Part shown: positions 24,949 through 34,632 of the stretch, piece by piece
Position numbering within the stretch: the first letter of the stretch is position 1
Layout of the letters: the number at the start of each line of letters is the position of its first letter
Source of the DNA: Candidatus Poribacteria bacterium
GTDB lineage: Bacteria > Poribacteria > WGA-4E > WGA-3G
Length of the DNA stretch: 52,476 bases
NCBI GenBank assembly: GCA_022826805.1
Contig: JAJDUH010000014.1
Coordinates: 1-52,476 of the forward strand
Direction: 5' to 3'
Translations under genes and position numbers: made by a program
The notes under the pieces: model-generated
Told to the model about the DNA's origin: nothing
Databases searched by the model: none
Seen by the model: the letters and a program-made list of their open reading frames with translations, nothing else

Positions 24949-25275
24949 TTATTCTCCTTCCACCGCGCCAATTGCGGTAATTTTCACGCGTGTAAATGAC
25001 TGACGGTGCCCTAACTTCCGTTTGTATCCCTTGCGTCGCTTCGATTTGAACACAATTGTCTTTTTCGCGCGCGCTTGCTGAATAACTTCCCCAGTAACTG
25101 CCGTGTTCTCAAGGTACGGCGCACCGGCTTGTAAATTGCCGTCCTCATCAAGAACAGCCAAGACGGATGGGAATGTGACATTCTCGCCGATATCAGCATC
25201 CAGTTTTTCAACATCAATAAGGCTTCCAATCTCTACCCGATGCTGTTTCCCTCCGCTTGCAAAAACTGCATACAT
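24949..25275 (-). CDS. rplU: Ribosomal protein bL21
   Basis: 108 residues starting [15 protein letters not shown]. Conserved features [29 protein letters not shown] are near the C-terminus. AAGGAG lies about 12 bases before ATG 25275. A perfect sigma70 promoter lies 36 bases further up, so rplU-rpmA can be transcribed apart from rng. Confidence 0.98.
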   Translation of the reverse strand: MYAVFASGGKQHRVEIGSLIDVEKLDADIGENVTFPSVLAVLDEDGNLQAGAPYLENTAVTGEVIQQARAKKTIVFKSKRRKGYKRKLGHRQSFTRVKITAIGAVEGE

Positions 25276-25310
25276 TTTTGAAAATCACTCCTTTCGTGCT
25301 TTCTGCTTAA

Positions 25311-25339
25311 AATTATACCCTAAAAACCTGCCGATGTCA
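25311..25339 (-). promoter_or_regulatory. Perfect-consensus sigma70 promoter of rplU-rpmA
   Basis: On the minus strand TTGACA (25339-25334), 17 bases, TATAAT (25316-25311). It sits in the gap between rng and rplU. Confidence 0.9.
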
Positions 25340-25395
25340 ATTTAGATTTCACGTAAACACTGACAAGACTCAAGGTACACGCCAGAGGATTAGCG

Positions 25396-26958
25396 TTAAT
25401 CCAAAAATAACTCTTTGCCTTTGCCGACAAAGATTCGGTAATCTTCGAGGTGCAGGTCAGCATCAGATTCGAGCGTAAGATTCAATTTCAACGAATGCCT
25501 GAGGTCACGCAATTTATTTGCCATCTCCGACTTTATATGCGAAACAACATAATCATTAGCCATAACTCGCAATTCGGCCTGCTGGGTTTGCTGATGTGCT
25601 AATTTTATTGCGCGAAGCAGCTGAATAACAACAGTCTCAATGGACAAGACCGTGCCGTGTCCATCGCAGTACGGGCAATCTTCCATTAATAAGGTAGCAA
25701 GACTCGGTCTCGTGCGTTGACGTGTCATTTCGACCAGCCCTAAATCGGAGAAGTGTAGGATGTTAGTGCGCGCCCGGTCTTTGCGGAGTGCTTCTTGGAG
25801 CATTTTAAAGACCTGCTTCCGGTGCGATGCTTCCTCCATGTCAATAAAATCGACGACGATAATACCACCTAAATCTCGCAATTGAATCTGGCGGACGACC
25901 TCTTCGACAGCCTCAAGATTAGCACTAAGAATTGTGTTATCCGGATCGGATTTTCCGACGAACCGTCCAGTGTTCACATCAATGGAAACCATAGCCTCGG
26001 TTTGTTGAATAATAATATGGCCACCACACTTGAGCCAAATTTTCTCGCTGAGCGCATCTTTGAGTGCACGTTCTACGCCATAGGCATCAAAGAGCGTCGT
26101 ATTGCCTTGGTAGAGCGATACCCTTGGTTGTAAGTCAGGCATAACAGAAGAAACATAGTCCATAGCTTCCTCGCAGCCTGCTTTTGAATCAATCAGGAGT
26201 TGCTTGACCTCCTTGGTGAGCATATCGCGAACAATTCTGTTGGTAAAGCTAATATCTTCGCTGATAAGGGAAGGCGCGGATTTACGTTTGGCACGTTTAC
26301 AAGTCTGTTTCCACTGATCAATGAGATATCGGATTTCAGCGGCGAATTCAGTTTCACTCAAGCCCTCGGCAGCAGTGCGTATGATAAAACCACCTTCAAC
26401 ATCAGCTTTAATCGCCTTCGCCATATCACGCAGCCTATCGCGTTCAGCGGGTGACTCAATCCGGCGTGACACCCCAATATTTGAGGAGTTCGGCATGTAG
26501 ACCACATAACGTCCAGGGAGCGTAATGTTACTTGTAACGCGCGCACCCTTTGTCCCTATAGGTTCTTTGCCAACCTGTACAAGCAGTTCCTGCTTTTTCG
26601 AGATAAGGTCGCTTATCAAAAATGGAAAACCACGTCCACCCCGAGATTGCTGCTTTGCCTTTAAATCCACTATAGCGGCGTTCCTTGAGGATTTTCCATT
26701 CCCATTTTCGATCTCCCCTTCGTTAACACTCTCGTATTTGAGATCAGAAATATGCAGGAATGCATGCCTATCTAATCCGATATCAACGAAGGCTACCTGC
26801 ATGCCAGGTAAGACATTTTCCACTCGCCCTTTGTAGAGATTTCCCAACGTTTGGGTAGCAGCTTTCCGTTCAATATAAATTTCCGTCACCACTCCTTGTT
26901 CAAGCACCGCACAGCGCGTTTCATACTCATCATCAGAAATAAGTATCTCCTTTTCCAT
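25396..26958 (-). CDS. rng: Ribonuclease G / E family
   Basis: 520 residues from ATG 26958; a second ATG three bases earlier is only two bases from AGGAGG, so the inner one fits better. Rne/Rng endoribonuclease for 5S/16S rRNA maturation and mRNA decay. N-terminal S1 domain (about residues 35-125) with a low-complexity insertion (about 80-113, NGNGKSSRN). DNase I-like catalytic core with SIDVNTGRF and GGIIVVDFIDMEE carrying the metal-binding Asp residues, and Zn-link Cys pair CPYCDGHG (about residue 400). The rng-rplU-rpmA order is conserved in many bacteria. The 5' untranslated region has a perfect 9-bp hairpin. Confidence 0.95.
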   Translation of the reverse strand: MEKEILISDDEYETRCAVLEQGVVTEIYIERKAATQTLGNLYKGRVENVLPGMQVAFVDIGLDRHAFLHISDLKYESVNEGEIENGNGKSSRNAAIVDLKAKQQSRGGRGFPFLISDLISKKQELLVQVGKEPIGTKGARVTSNITLPGRYVVYMPNSSNIGVSRRIESPAERDRLRDMAKAIKADVEGGFIIRTAAEGLSETEFAAEIRYLIDQWKQTCKRAKRKSAPSLISEDISFTNRIVRDMLTKEVKQLLIDSKAGCEEAMDYVSSVMPDLQPRVSLYQGNTTLFDAYGVERALKDALSEKIWLKCGGHIIIQQTEAMVSIDVNTGRFVGKSDPDNTILSANLEAVEEVVRQIQLRDLGGIIVVDFIDMEEASHRKQVFKMLQEALRKDRARTNILHFSDLGLVEMTRQRTRPSLATLLMEDCPYCDGHGTVLSIETVVIQLLRAIKLAHQQTQQAELRVMANDYVVSHIKSEMANKLRDLRHSLKLNLTLESDADLHLEDYRIFVGKGKELFLD

Positions 26959-26972
26959 CATTACCTCCTATC

Positions 26973-26992
26973 GTGCCTTTTTTAAAAGGCAC
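26973..26992 (-). promoter_or_regulatory. Perfect 9-bp hairpin next to the rng ribosome-binding site
   Basis: GTGCCTTTT (26973-26981), loop of 2, AAAAGGCAC (26984-26992). It lies 3 bases from the CCTCCT complement of the Shine-Dalgarno motif (26964-26969). It could shield or present the ribosome-binding site, or be a cleavage target. Confidence 0.6.
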
Positions 26993-27205
26993 CTCGGTTA
27001 ATTGTCATGTCAAAAATCGGCAGCGTTGCAAAAAGCATCGAGGGCATTGCAGCATTGCATGCTGGGTTTCGGTTGACAGTAGTGAGGCATGTACTGTCGA
27101 GTCGAACGCTTCAGCAACATTAGCAAGTGTGCGGTTGTCTCTAATGGGAGTGACTTATAAGAGACATACTATCTATTCACCGAATACGGGGTTGTAAACT
27201 GCGTC

Positions 27206-28774
27206 TTACAGCCGCGGTGTCAGCGTCACGACAGGCGTTATCAGTTCACCCATCGAAATGCCGCCGTGCTGAAACCCTCCTTGAAACTGCCGTTTATATT
27301 TATAAAAATCGTTCGGATAGACGAAATAATAATCGTCTTTTGCGAGAATATAGTCCTTGCTTGTTGTCTCCGCAGGTAGTCGATAATCCTGTGGGTTGCG
27401 GAGATAGACGGCGTTGCCCTCTTCGCACCCCAAATTAGCACCGATTTTAAACCGTAGACTGGTGGTCGTCTCTCGATTTCCAAAAGCAGGCGTTGCGCGA
27501 TTGCAGAAGACGGAACCGTGGTCGCTTGTGAGTACGACGGTGGCATTTTGTGATGCAATGATGCGCAAAATATCAAAAAGGACCGAATGTGAAAACCATG
27601 AATGCGCCAAGGTGCGGAATGCCGCTTCATCGGGAGCAAGCTGCTGTAGGACATCCGATTGTGAACGCTGATGCGTCAAGATATCAATAAAGTTGATGAC
27701 CAAAGCTGAGAGACTGGTGCGCTTCGTCGCCGCGACCCGTTTTTTATATGTATTTCCACCGCGCGCATCGAAAATCTTGAAGTATTGAAGTCCTGGTTTC
27801 AACTTGATGCCTCTGCGCGCCAGATGTGCTTCAAGCAGCTGCCGCTCATATCGATTCGTACTGGTACTCCCATCAGATTCCTCTTGCCAATACTGCGGAT
27901 AGCGCTCCGCCACCTCTGCTGGAAACAATCCACTAAACAACGCATTTCGCGAATACATTGTTGCACTCGGTAGGATTGAAAAGCTATATTGGCGATTGAT
28001 GGAAAAATAGGGGTACAGCAGCGGTTCCACTGCCAGCCAATGATCTAAACGGAAGCAGTCAACGACAATAAAATAAACGGATTTTCCTGCTTGAAGTTGG
28101 GGTATGACATATCGGTCTAAGACATTTACTGAAAGGGGTGGGGCATCTGGGCTGCCTGCGACCCAGTCGGGATAATGTGCCTCGACAAAATCGGAGAACT
28201 CAGCATTGCACTCCTTTTTCTGTGCGAGGTGCGTCTCTTCGAGTCCGCCTTCAGCTAACCGTTCAGAGACCAAATCCCATTGTAATAGTTTCACATAGAT
28301 ATCAACCCAATCTTTCCAGTCGGGTGCCGAATCCTTTAGCGTGCGTATAGCATTGAAGTCAGCAGTGTAGCGGTTGGGTATTTGATCTACAACTATTTGC
28401 GGTTGATCGAGAATACGTTTTAATGTTGAGGCGATCTGGGCTACGCCGATCGGCTTTACCAAAAAGTCGGTCACCTGTTTACCGAGGGCCACTTCGACAA
28501 ACTGTTCATCGCTGGATTGCGTGACGAGGACGACAGGGATTTGCCCGTCAATAGCACGGATTGCATCAAGGGTCGCCATGCCATCTTTACCGGGCATGAC
28601 CTGATCGAGAAGGATGGCACTGTACTGTGTATTGTGATTCGTTAAAAGCGCTATTCCATCCTCACCGTTTGTGGCAGGTGTGACGGTATAACCTCGTTCG
28701 CGTAGCACGTGAATATGCGGTTGCAACGCTTCTATTTCATCATCAATCCATAAGATTTGGTGTGCTTGTGACAT
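27206..28774 (-). CDS. porX: PorX-like response regulator with PglZ (alkaline phosphatase-like) domain
   Basis: 522 residues from the in-frame ATG 28774 (MSQAHQILWIDDEIEALQ). CheY-like receiver (residues about 6-122) with acidic pair D11/D12, phospho-acceptor D57 (LLDQVMPGKDG) and VKP lysine. The C-terminal PglZ domain (about 205-515) has VVDCFRLDHW, the Thr in SATMYSRNALFSG, TSDHGSVFC and GGFQHGGIS as metal-site residues. In Bacteroidota, PorX with kinase PorY controls type IX secretion and hydrolyses cyclic oligonucleotides; whether that holds here is inference. Its kinase gene lies 108 bases upstream in the same direction. Confidence 0.88.
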   Translation of the reverse strand: MSQAHQILWIDDEIEALQPHIHVLRERGYTVTPATNGEDGIALLTNHNTQYSAILLDQVMPGKDGMATLDAIRAIDGQIPVVLVTQSSDEQFVEVALGKQVTDFLVKPIGVAQIASTLKRILDQPQIVVDQIPNRYTADFNAIRTLKDSAPDWKDWVDIYVKLLQWDLVSERLAEGGLEETHLAQKKECNAEFSDFVEAHYPDWVAGSPDAPPLSVNVLDRYVIPQLQAGKSVYFIVVDCFRLDHWLAVEPLLYPYFSINRQYSFSILPSATMYSRNALFSGLFPAEVAERYPQYWQEESDGSTSTNRYERQLLEAHLARRGIKLKPGLQYFKIFDARGGNTYKKRVAATKRTSLSALVINFIDILTHQRSQSDVLQQLAPDEAAFRTLAHSWFSHSVLFDILRIIASQNATVVLTSDHGSVFCNRATPAFGNRETTTSLRFKIGANLGCEEGNAVYLRNPQDYRLPAETTSKDYILAKDDYYFVYPNDFYKYKRQFQGGFQHGGISMGELITPVVTLTPRL

Positions 28775-28882
28775 ACTTAAGTTAGACAACCTGCCCAGTC
28801 GCAGCATATTGTCAAATTTCTTCTCAGCGGAAGCCGAGTAGCAGGGTATTCCCGTTTAACGAACAATGCTGGTTAATTGACC

Positions 28883-30373
28883 CTATGCTACGGGCAACCG
28901 AATTTCAAAAGTCGTTCCTTCAGGACTCGTTTTAACAATGCGGATACTTCCGTGATGATACTCACGGATAATGCGTTGGACAACTGTCAATCCGAGTCCC
29001 CAACCGTGTGCCTTAGTAGACATCCCTGGTTCAAAGATCTTTCGTTGATTTTCACGGGCTATGCCGCTTCCATTATCGGCGTACCGTATGACAATATCGC
29101 TGGAACGTTGGTCGTGTGTAGCTTCAATCTGAATCCATCCCTCTGCTTTATCCATGGCATCCAGCGAGTTGCGAATTAGGTTTTCAAACACCCAGTGCAA
29201 GAGTTGTGCATTCGCAAGGATAGACGGTATTTTGTGCGGTATCAGTCGAATTTCAACACGCCGATTAATATGCGGTAGCCGTTTTTCAAAGTAGATTTGA
29301 ACTTCCTGAAAAATTTCATCCAAATTGACTTCGGTCCGAGGGGGTTGAGTGCCGATCATACCGAAGCGTGCAGTCGTTTTCTGCAAACGCTCAAGGTCGT
29401 TTTGCATACTCTCGGCAAGTTCAGTAAGCGTCGGATCGGTTGCCTCCTTGCTACGTTCATGCAAAAGTTCCGTCCACGCTAACAATGACGAAATCGGTGT
29501 ACCGAGTTGATGCGCTGTCTCTTTAGCTAAGCCACCCCAAATTGCCGAATGTTCATAAGACTTTATTCGTTGATAAACGAGGAAACAGACGATGCCGAAT
29601 GCCAATAAGATTACTGGGACTACGAAGGGTACTATCAACCCGTAGTATGGCTTACTTTCATAATAGAAATAGCCGTCATGCCATTCGGGTGTCGTTTCAA
29701 TCACAGAAGATGCTTGGGCATTCTGAACGAAGATTTCTGCTCGTTCGCGTTGTTGCACAGTTGCCTTGTCAGCAGTAATAACATCGCCCCATATCTGCCA
29801 TTTCTGTGGAGCACCGGTAGTATCAGTTATCACAAAGGGCAGATGTTCCATTTCGCTGGGTGCAGCGTCGCCATAGTAAATATACCCTTTTAGCTGCCTA
29901 TCTTCGAGGAGCATCGGTATTTCGCGTGGCGCATTCTTTTCTTGCATCCGTGCCAATGTTGATCGCAACAAGACATTCTCATCTTCTGTTAACGAAATCT
30001 CCTGATTTTGGTTGACCTGTATATCCAAATTGTCAATCTTCGCGTCTAATTTTAGGTCTACTCCTCGCGAGATTAAAACGTTTCCTTGTGCATCCGTGAT
30101 GATAAATGAAAATGTGCGTGCTCTTTCTTCAGCGAATGATTCCCTGACAATCTCAATCAATTTCAACTGAAACTCCCGGTCTTCGACGCTGGGGAGTTCC
30201 GCTGCCAGATCAGCGAAGATGTCTATCTGTGCATCTATATCGGCGTTCAGCTGTGAGATTTGCCCGTTGTAGTAGACAAATCCAAAAATCAGCATGCTAA
30301 GCCCAACGATGAAATAGACGAATATTAGACGGGTAGTCGTATACCCTGGAATAATTCGACGATTCAGCCGCAC
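28883..30373 (-). CDS. Membrane sensor histidine kinase, likely partner of the PorX-like regulator
   Basis: 496 residues with a GTG start at 30373, preferred over the ATGs at 30391 and 30409 because GGAGG lies 8 bases upstream of it and the ATG at 30391 overlaps that motif. First transmembrane segment about residues 16-36, periplasmic sensor region, second about 235-258 (GLIVPFVVPVILLAFGIVC). H-box GGLAKETAHQLGTPISSLLAW, N-box ENLIRNSLDAM, G1 DNGSGI and G2 GWGLGLTVV are all present. The H-box type (ETAHQLGTP) is the one common in Bacteroidota kinases, including PorY. Signal unknown. Confidence 0.9.
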   Translation of the reverse strand: MRLNRRIIPGYTTTRLIFVYFIVGLSMLIFGFVYYNGQISQLNADIDAQIDIFADLAAELPSVEDREFQLKLIEIVRESFAEERARTFSFIITDAQGNVLISRGVDLKLDAKIDNLDIQVNQNQEISLTEDENVLLRSTLARMQEKNAPREIPMLLEDRQLKGYIYYGDAAPSEMEHLPFVITDTTGAPQKWQIWGDVITADKATVQQRERAEIFVQNAQASSVIETTPEWHDGYFYYESKPYYGLIVPFVVPVILLAFGIVCFLVYQRIKSYEHSAIWGGLAKETAHQLGTPISSLLAWTELLHERSKEATDPTLTELAESMQNDLERLQKTTARFGMIGTQPPRTEVNLDEIFQEVQIYFEKRLPHINRRVEIRLIPHKIPSILANAQLLHWVFENLIRNSLDAMDKAEGWIQIEATHDQRSSDIVIRYADNGSGIARENQRKIFEPGMSTKAHGWGLGLTVVQRIIREYHHGSIRIVKTSPEGTTFEIRLPVA

Positions 30374-30747
30374 TATAGTATTCCTCCGCATACATCGGAT
30401 GCAATACATCTACATATTAATGGTATCACCTTTGAGAGGAAATTGCAAGCCTATTTCGATTTTCGCGCGTTCTTGGATCAAAATTCTCCTCCACAATTTC
30501 TATTTAAAAGGCGTTCTGTCACCTGCTGGTGGCGTTTCTATCTACACCATTTTGTTCCAACAAAACAACATATCAATTGACTTTTTTCAGTAAATATCGT
30601 AAGATAGAATTTTAAGATTACAGGACCCAGTGCCTATATTTGCCGTCGTGTCTAAAGAAAGCACTACCGACGGACGCGAACGCATTACCGTACACTGTTC
30701 CGGATATAAAGTGAGTTTGAGAAAAACACAACCTAAAGGAATACTTG
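30374..30747. other. Intergenic region, divergent promoter region
   Basis: AT-rich, no supported gene. A plus-strand promoter TTGACT (30577-30582), 17 bases, TAAGAT (30600-30605) points to the HAD hydrolase gene. A GTG-started frame at about 30630 runs into the HAD gene but has no recognisable product. Confidence 0.6.
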
Positions 30748-31476
30748 ATGCTCAAAGCGATTACTTTCGATTTTTGGCAGACCCTTTATGCTGACTCTGA
30801 AGAAAACTGGCGGAAACGTCAAGCAATACGTACGAAAAAGTGTCACGCTTACTTAAAGCGCCGTGGTTACGCTTGTAAGTTAGATGACGTAGGTTTCGGG
30901 CTTGAAGAGGCATACAACTTAGTGAACACCTTATGGCATCAACACCGAGGAATATCTGTAAAGCGATGTATGATGCGGTTCGCAGAGGCACTGCAGATTC
31001 AGCTCGAAGAGACTGATTTGGATCATTTAGTTGCCTGCCTTGGTGCTGCTTTCTTAGAAGCACCGCCAATTATGATCGCAAACGTCAAACCTGTCGTTTC
31101 GCGATTGAGCGAAAACTATCCGCTCGGAATTATCTCAGACTCAGCACTAACACCTGGAAGTTTCGCACGGCAACTAATGGACCAACACGGTATCCTACAA
31201 TTTTTTACGGCATTCACGTTCTCGGACGAAACCGAGTATACAAAACCTCAAGTGCCTCAGTTCCATTCAACCTTAGCACAACTGAACGCCACACCAGCAG
31301 AAGCAGTGCATATCGGCGACATTTTCCGAACAGATATTGTTGGCGCGAAAAACGCCGGCATGAAAGCAATTCGCTTCACAGGGTTTAATAAAACAGAAAC
31401 AAATGATACACTTAGCGATGCTGTTGTTGACGACTATCGGCAACTGGAAACTGTTATCGCTGAACTTTTAAAATAA
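30748..31476 (+). CDS. HAD-superfamily hydrolase
   Basis: 242 residues from ATG 30748 after AAAGGA. Motif I ITFDFWQTLYAD has the nucleophile Asp, although the second Asp position is Trp (D-F-W in place of D-x-D), which is seen in several HAD subfamilies. Motif II IISDSAL, motif III Lys near TKPQVPQFH and motif IV IGDIFRTDIVGAKNAGMKAI are present. A helical cap sits between motifs I and II. Likely phosphatase or dehalogenase-type; substrate unknown. It is first in a three-gene plus-strand run with the next two genes. Confidence 0.9.
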   Translation: MLKAITFDFWQTLYADSEENWRKRQAIRTKKCHAYLKRRGYACKLDDVGFGLEEAYNLVNTLWHQHRGISVKRCMMRFAEALQIQLEETDLDHLVACLGAAFLEAPPIMIANVKPVVSRLSENYPLGIISDSALTPGSFARQLMDQHGILQFFTAFTFSDETEYTKPQVPQFHSTLAQLNATPAEAVHIGDIFRTDIVGAKNAGMKAIRFTGFNKTETNDTLSDAVVDDYRQLETVIAELLK

Positions 31477-31496
31477 GAGACATCGTGGAGGAAAAA

Positions 31497-32405
31497 ATGG
31501 CAAACGTATTGGTCACTGGCGGTACTGGCTTTATTGGAAGTCGAGTCTGTGATGCTCTCCACCAAAAAGGCGATACGGTCTACGTCCTATCCCGCAATCC
31601 GGCACGTGCCGAAAATAAATTAAACGCATCAAAAGCAGTCTACGGTTGGAACCCAGAAACCGAAAAACTGCCCACAGAAGCTACATCAAATATAAATGCA
31701 GTCATTCATCTCGCAGGCGAAACCATTGCCGGTAGATGGAATGCTGAAAAAAAACGAAAAATACGAGACAGTCGGATTCTCTCCACACGAAACCTTGTCG
31801 CTTCTCTTGCCGATATGGATACTAAGCCTGATACGCTTGTCTGTGCGTCAGCAATCGGATATTACGGTGGTAACGACAGCGAAAGTCTCACAGAAGCATC
31901 TCCCGCCGGTACGGATTTTCTCGCTGAAGTCTGCGAAGAATGGGAAACAGAAGCCCAAAAAGCGAGTGAGCTTGGGATACGGGTTGTCATGGTTCGCATT
32001 GGACTCGTGCTTGGGTTAGGTGGTGGTCTCTTGCAACAGGTACTACCACCTTTCAAGATGGGAGTCGGCGGCATACTCGGCAATGGCAAGCAGTGGATGT
32101 CTTGGATCCATATTGACGACGTCGTCGGTATTGTGCTGCACGCTCTGGATAGCACTCAAATTTATGGGGTATTGAACGCAACCGCTCCCACCCCAGTTAG
32201 GAACACAGAATTCACAAAAACACTCGGCGCAGTGCTAAGACGCCCCACACTCTTTCCAGTCCCTGTTTTCGGGTTAAAACTAATGATGGGTGAATTTGCG
32301 GATTTCATTGTGTTGAGCCAAAATGTTATCCCAGAGAGAACCGAGGCAAGCGGTTACGAATTTTACTATCGGACGCTTGAGTCTGCTCTCAACGCCCTTT
32401 TATAA
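31497..32405 (+). CDS. TIGR01777 family NAD(P)-dependent epimerase/dehydratase-like protein
   Basis: 302 residues from ATG 31497, just after GGAGG; a GTG at 31485 lies inside that motif. MANVLVTGGTGFIGSRV is the Rossmann GxxGxxG; IHLAGETIAGRWNAEKKRKIRDSR and SAIGYYG are TIGR01777 marks; VPVFGLKLMMGEFADFIVLSQNVIPER is the conserved C-terminal DUF1731 region. Related to E. coli YfcH, whose reaction is not established. Start is 20 bases after the HAD stop: probable operon. Confidence 0.93.
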   Translation: MANVLVTGGTGFIGSRVCDALHQKGDTVYVLSRNPARAENKLNASKAVYGWNPETEKLPTEATSNINAVIHLAGETIAGRWNAEKKRKIRDSRILSTRNLVASLADMDTKPDTLVCASAIGYYGGNDSESLTEASPAGTDFLAEVCEEWETEAQKASELGIRVVMVRIGLVLGLGGGLLQQVLPPFKMGVGGILGNGKQWMSWIHIDDVVGIVLHALDSTQIYGVLNATAPTPVRNTEFTKTLGAVLRRPTLFPVPVFGLKLMMGEFADFIVLSQNVIPERTEASGYEFYYRTLESALNALL

Positions 32406-32429
32406 GTAGACAACCTCAACACAACAAAT

Positions 32430-33767
32430 ATGAAGATTTGCGATGTTCTGCTTTCTGCGTACGGAAAAGCCTCAAGCATTCCGTCACCAGTTAATCGACT
32501 GATGACCGATTTTGCTGTGGGTTTTCGAGACGGACGTGATGTTAATCTCGGCGTGGGATATGTTAATGAACAGACTATCCCACACCAACAGATCCAACTC
32601 GCCTGCGAAAAAGTTCTTGCCCACCCGGAAAAATACCGCGCCGCTCTCAATTATGGAGGGTCACAGGGATCACCAAACCTAATTGCGTCTCTCAAAAGGT
32701 TCCATATCGAAAACCAAATCGGTGGTATAACTGAACAGACTTTGGACAATCGAGACGTTGTCATCGGCGCAAATGGGGCAACGAGTCTGTTAGAGAGCAT
32801 CACGCACCTCCTTCCCGCTGGCATTGTCCTTACTGCAGACCCGATGTACTATATCTACTGCAACGACTTGGAACGGAAAGGCTTCACCGTCATAGCGATA
32901 CCCGAAGATGACGAAGGACTTGACACCGAAGTTCTTAGGACAAGACTCGCAGCACTCGGTGACGAACAAGACGCTATCCGTTTCTTTTACATCGTGACGG
33001 TTAACAACCCAACCTGCACCATTCTGTCCAATAACCGTAAGAAAGAACTCGTCGATATTGTTACGCAACTCTCGTACAAAGTCGGACGGAAAACCCCAAT
33101 TTTTTTCGACAACGCCTATAGCGATCTTGTGCATGACAGCACTGTTGAAACCCTGGAATCGGCGCAATGCTACGATGAACTCGGTATTGTCTATGAGATT
33201 GGCACATTGTCAAAAATTCTTGCTCCTGGACTACGCATCGGTTATCTCATCGGACCCAAGGGACCCTTCCTAAATAGCATAATCCAACGCACAAGCGACA
33301 TAGGCTTTAGCGCACCGCTAATCAATCAGGAAATTGCAAGTTACCTACTCGACCACGGTATTGAAACGCAAATTGAGAAGGTTAACAAGGGATACCACCA
33401 GAAGGCAGAAGTGGTCAAAAGCTGGATAACAGAATTACTGGGTAACAATATTCAAGAATGCCGAGGTGGAAGTGCCGGATTCTACTACTATTTGACGTTG
33501 AAGCAAACCCCAACCGATTCGACCTCCGATTTTTTCAGGTTTTTGACACGAACAACCGGAGAAGAAAATGTTGATGGCCCTTCACACGCTCAACATTCAA
33601 AAGTGATTTATATTCCGGGTGAATACTGCGTGCATCCAAGGGGTGAGATGGTTGAGGTTGGAAAACGACAGTTCCGTATATCCTATGGATTTGAGGAACT
33701 CCCACAGATTCACACCGCATTGAAACTCATGAAATCTGCAATAGCCTACAGTGAAAGAAGGTTTTAA
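32430..33767 (+). CDS. Class I/II PLP-dependent aminotransferase
   Basis: 445 residues. LNYGGSQGSPNLIASLKRF (about residues 73-91), VIGANGATSLLE binding the phosphate, NNPTCTILS, FFDNAYSDL with the ring-stacking Asp and Tyr, and GTLSKILAPGLRIGYL with the Schiff-base Lys and the phosphate-binding Arg. The pattern (NPxG replaced by NPTC) fits the MocR-like/aminoadipate aminotransferase group without the DNA-binding domain. Substrate unknown. It begins 24 bases after the epimerase-like gene. Confidence 0.9.
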   Translation: MKICDVLLSAYGKASSIPSPVNRLMTDFAVGFRDGRDVNLGVGYVNEQTIPHQQIQLACEKVLAHPEKYRAALNYGGSQGSPNLIASLKRFHIENQIGGITEQTLDNRDVVIGANGATSLLESITHLLPAGIVLTADPMYYIYCNDLERKGFTVIAIPEDDEGLDTEVLRTRLAALGDEQDAIRFFYIVTVNNPTCTILSNNRKKELVDIVTQLSYKVGRKTPIFFDNAYSDLVHDSTVETLESAQCYDELGIVYEIGTLSKILAPGLRIGYLIGPKGPFLNSIIQRTSDIGFSAPLINQEIASYLLDHGIETQIEKVNKGYHQKAEVVKSWITELLGNNIQECRGGSAGFYYYLTLKQTPTDSTSDFFRFLTRTTGEENVDGPSHAQHSKVIYIPGEYCVHPRGEMVEVGKRQFRISYGFEELPQIHTALKLMKSAIAYSERRF

Positions 33768-33820
33768 GGAGTAGGCAATGGCGAGGTACAGAAACCCCGC
33801 CTACAGTAAAATTCGTTGGA

Positions 33821-34627
33821 CTACCACCGGACTTGACAGAATTCTTCGTAATCAATCAGTTCGTGGATCGTGGGATTTTCACCGCACATTGGACAACCGT
33901 CGTCTTGACGGAGTTTTAACCGCTTGAAATCCATCGTTAGCGCGTTGAAAAGTAGAAGACTTCCGATTAACGGTTCACCGATATCTAATAAGACTTTAAT
34001 TGCTTCAACGGCTTGAATTGTTCCGATAATACCGGGTAACACACCAAAGACACCGGCTTCTTGGCAGCTCGGCACCATTCCCGGTGGGGGTGGCTCAGGA
34101 TAGAGACATCGGTAACAGGGTCCCTTACCCGGATAAAGCACAGTGACCTGTCCTTCAAACTGAAAGATGCTCCCATGCACAATCGGTTTACCCAACATAA
34201 CGGCTGCGTCATTGAGGAGGTAGCGCGTTGGTAGGTTGTCACAGCCGTCTACAATCAGATCGTATTGTTCCAGAATTTGGAAGGCGTTTTCCGAGGTGAT
34301 ACGTTCGTTGTAAGGGATCACTTTGACATCAGGGTTCATCTCTGTGATCGTGGCTTCTGCAGACTTTGTCTTCGGGATGCCGATGTCGCTGGTGCCGTGT
34401 AAAATTTGGCGTTGCAAGTTGCTGAGGTCAACCACGTCATCGTCTATGATACCAAGAGTGCCAACGCCTGCAGCAGCAAGATAGACCCCAACAGGAGAAC
34501 CGAGTCCACCCGCACCAATAAGTAGGACTTTCGATTCGAGGAGCCGTGTCTGACCCATCCCGCCGACCTCTTTGAGGATGATATGTCGGCTGTAACGTTC
34601 AATCTGTTCGTTGCTGAAATTAAACAT
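33821..34627 (-). CDS. moeB: ThiF/MoeB family E1-like activating enzyme
   Basis: 268 residues. Adenylates the C-terminus of a small ubiquitin-like sulfur carrier (MoaD or ThiS type). ERYSRHIILKEVGGMGQ at the start, ATP site GAGGLGSPVGVYLA, DDVVDLSNLQRQI, DGCDNLPTRYLLND, and catalytic Cys region PSCQEAGVFGVLPGIIG. Two Cys pairs, PCYRCLYP and CPMC, form the zinc site. The rhodanese domain of MoeZ types is absent. Five bases separate it from the upstream hypothetical gene. No MoaD/ThiS gene is in the window. Sulfite reductase-TusA lies nearby on the same strand. The symbol could equally be thiF. Confidence 0.88.
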   Translation of the reverse strand: MFNFSNEQIERYSRHIILKEVGGMGQTRLLESKVLLIGAGGLGSPVGVYLAAAGVGTLGIIDDDVVDLSNLQRQILHGTSDIGIPKTKSAEATITEMNPDVKVIPYNERITSENAFQILEQYDLIVDGCDNLPTRYLLNDAAVMLGKPIVHGSIFQFEGQVTVLYPGKGPCYRCLYPEPPPPGMVPSCQEAGVFGVLPGIIGTIQAVEAIKVLLDIGEPLIGSLLLFNALTMDFKRLKLRQDDGCPMCGENPTIHELIDYEEFCQVRW

Positions 34628-34632
34628 ATCTC

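Noticed and set aside
30630..30786. Short GTG-started frame ahead of and overlapping the HAD gene
   Set aside because: There is an AGGA upstream, but the product resembles nothing and overlaps the HAD start in another frame. Too weak to call.
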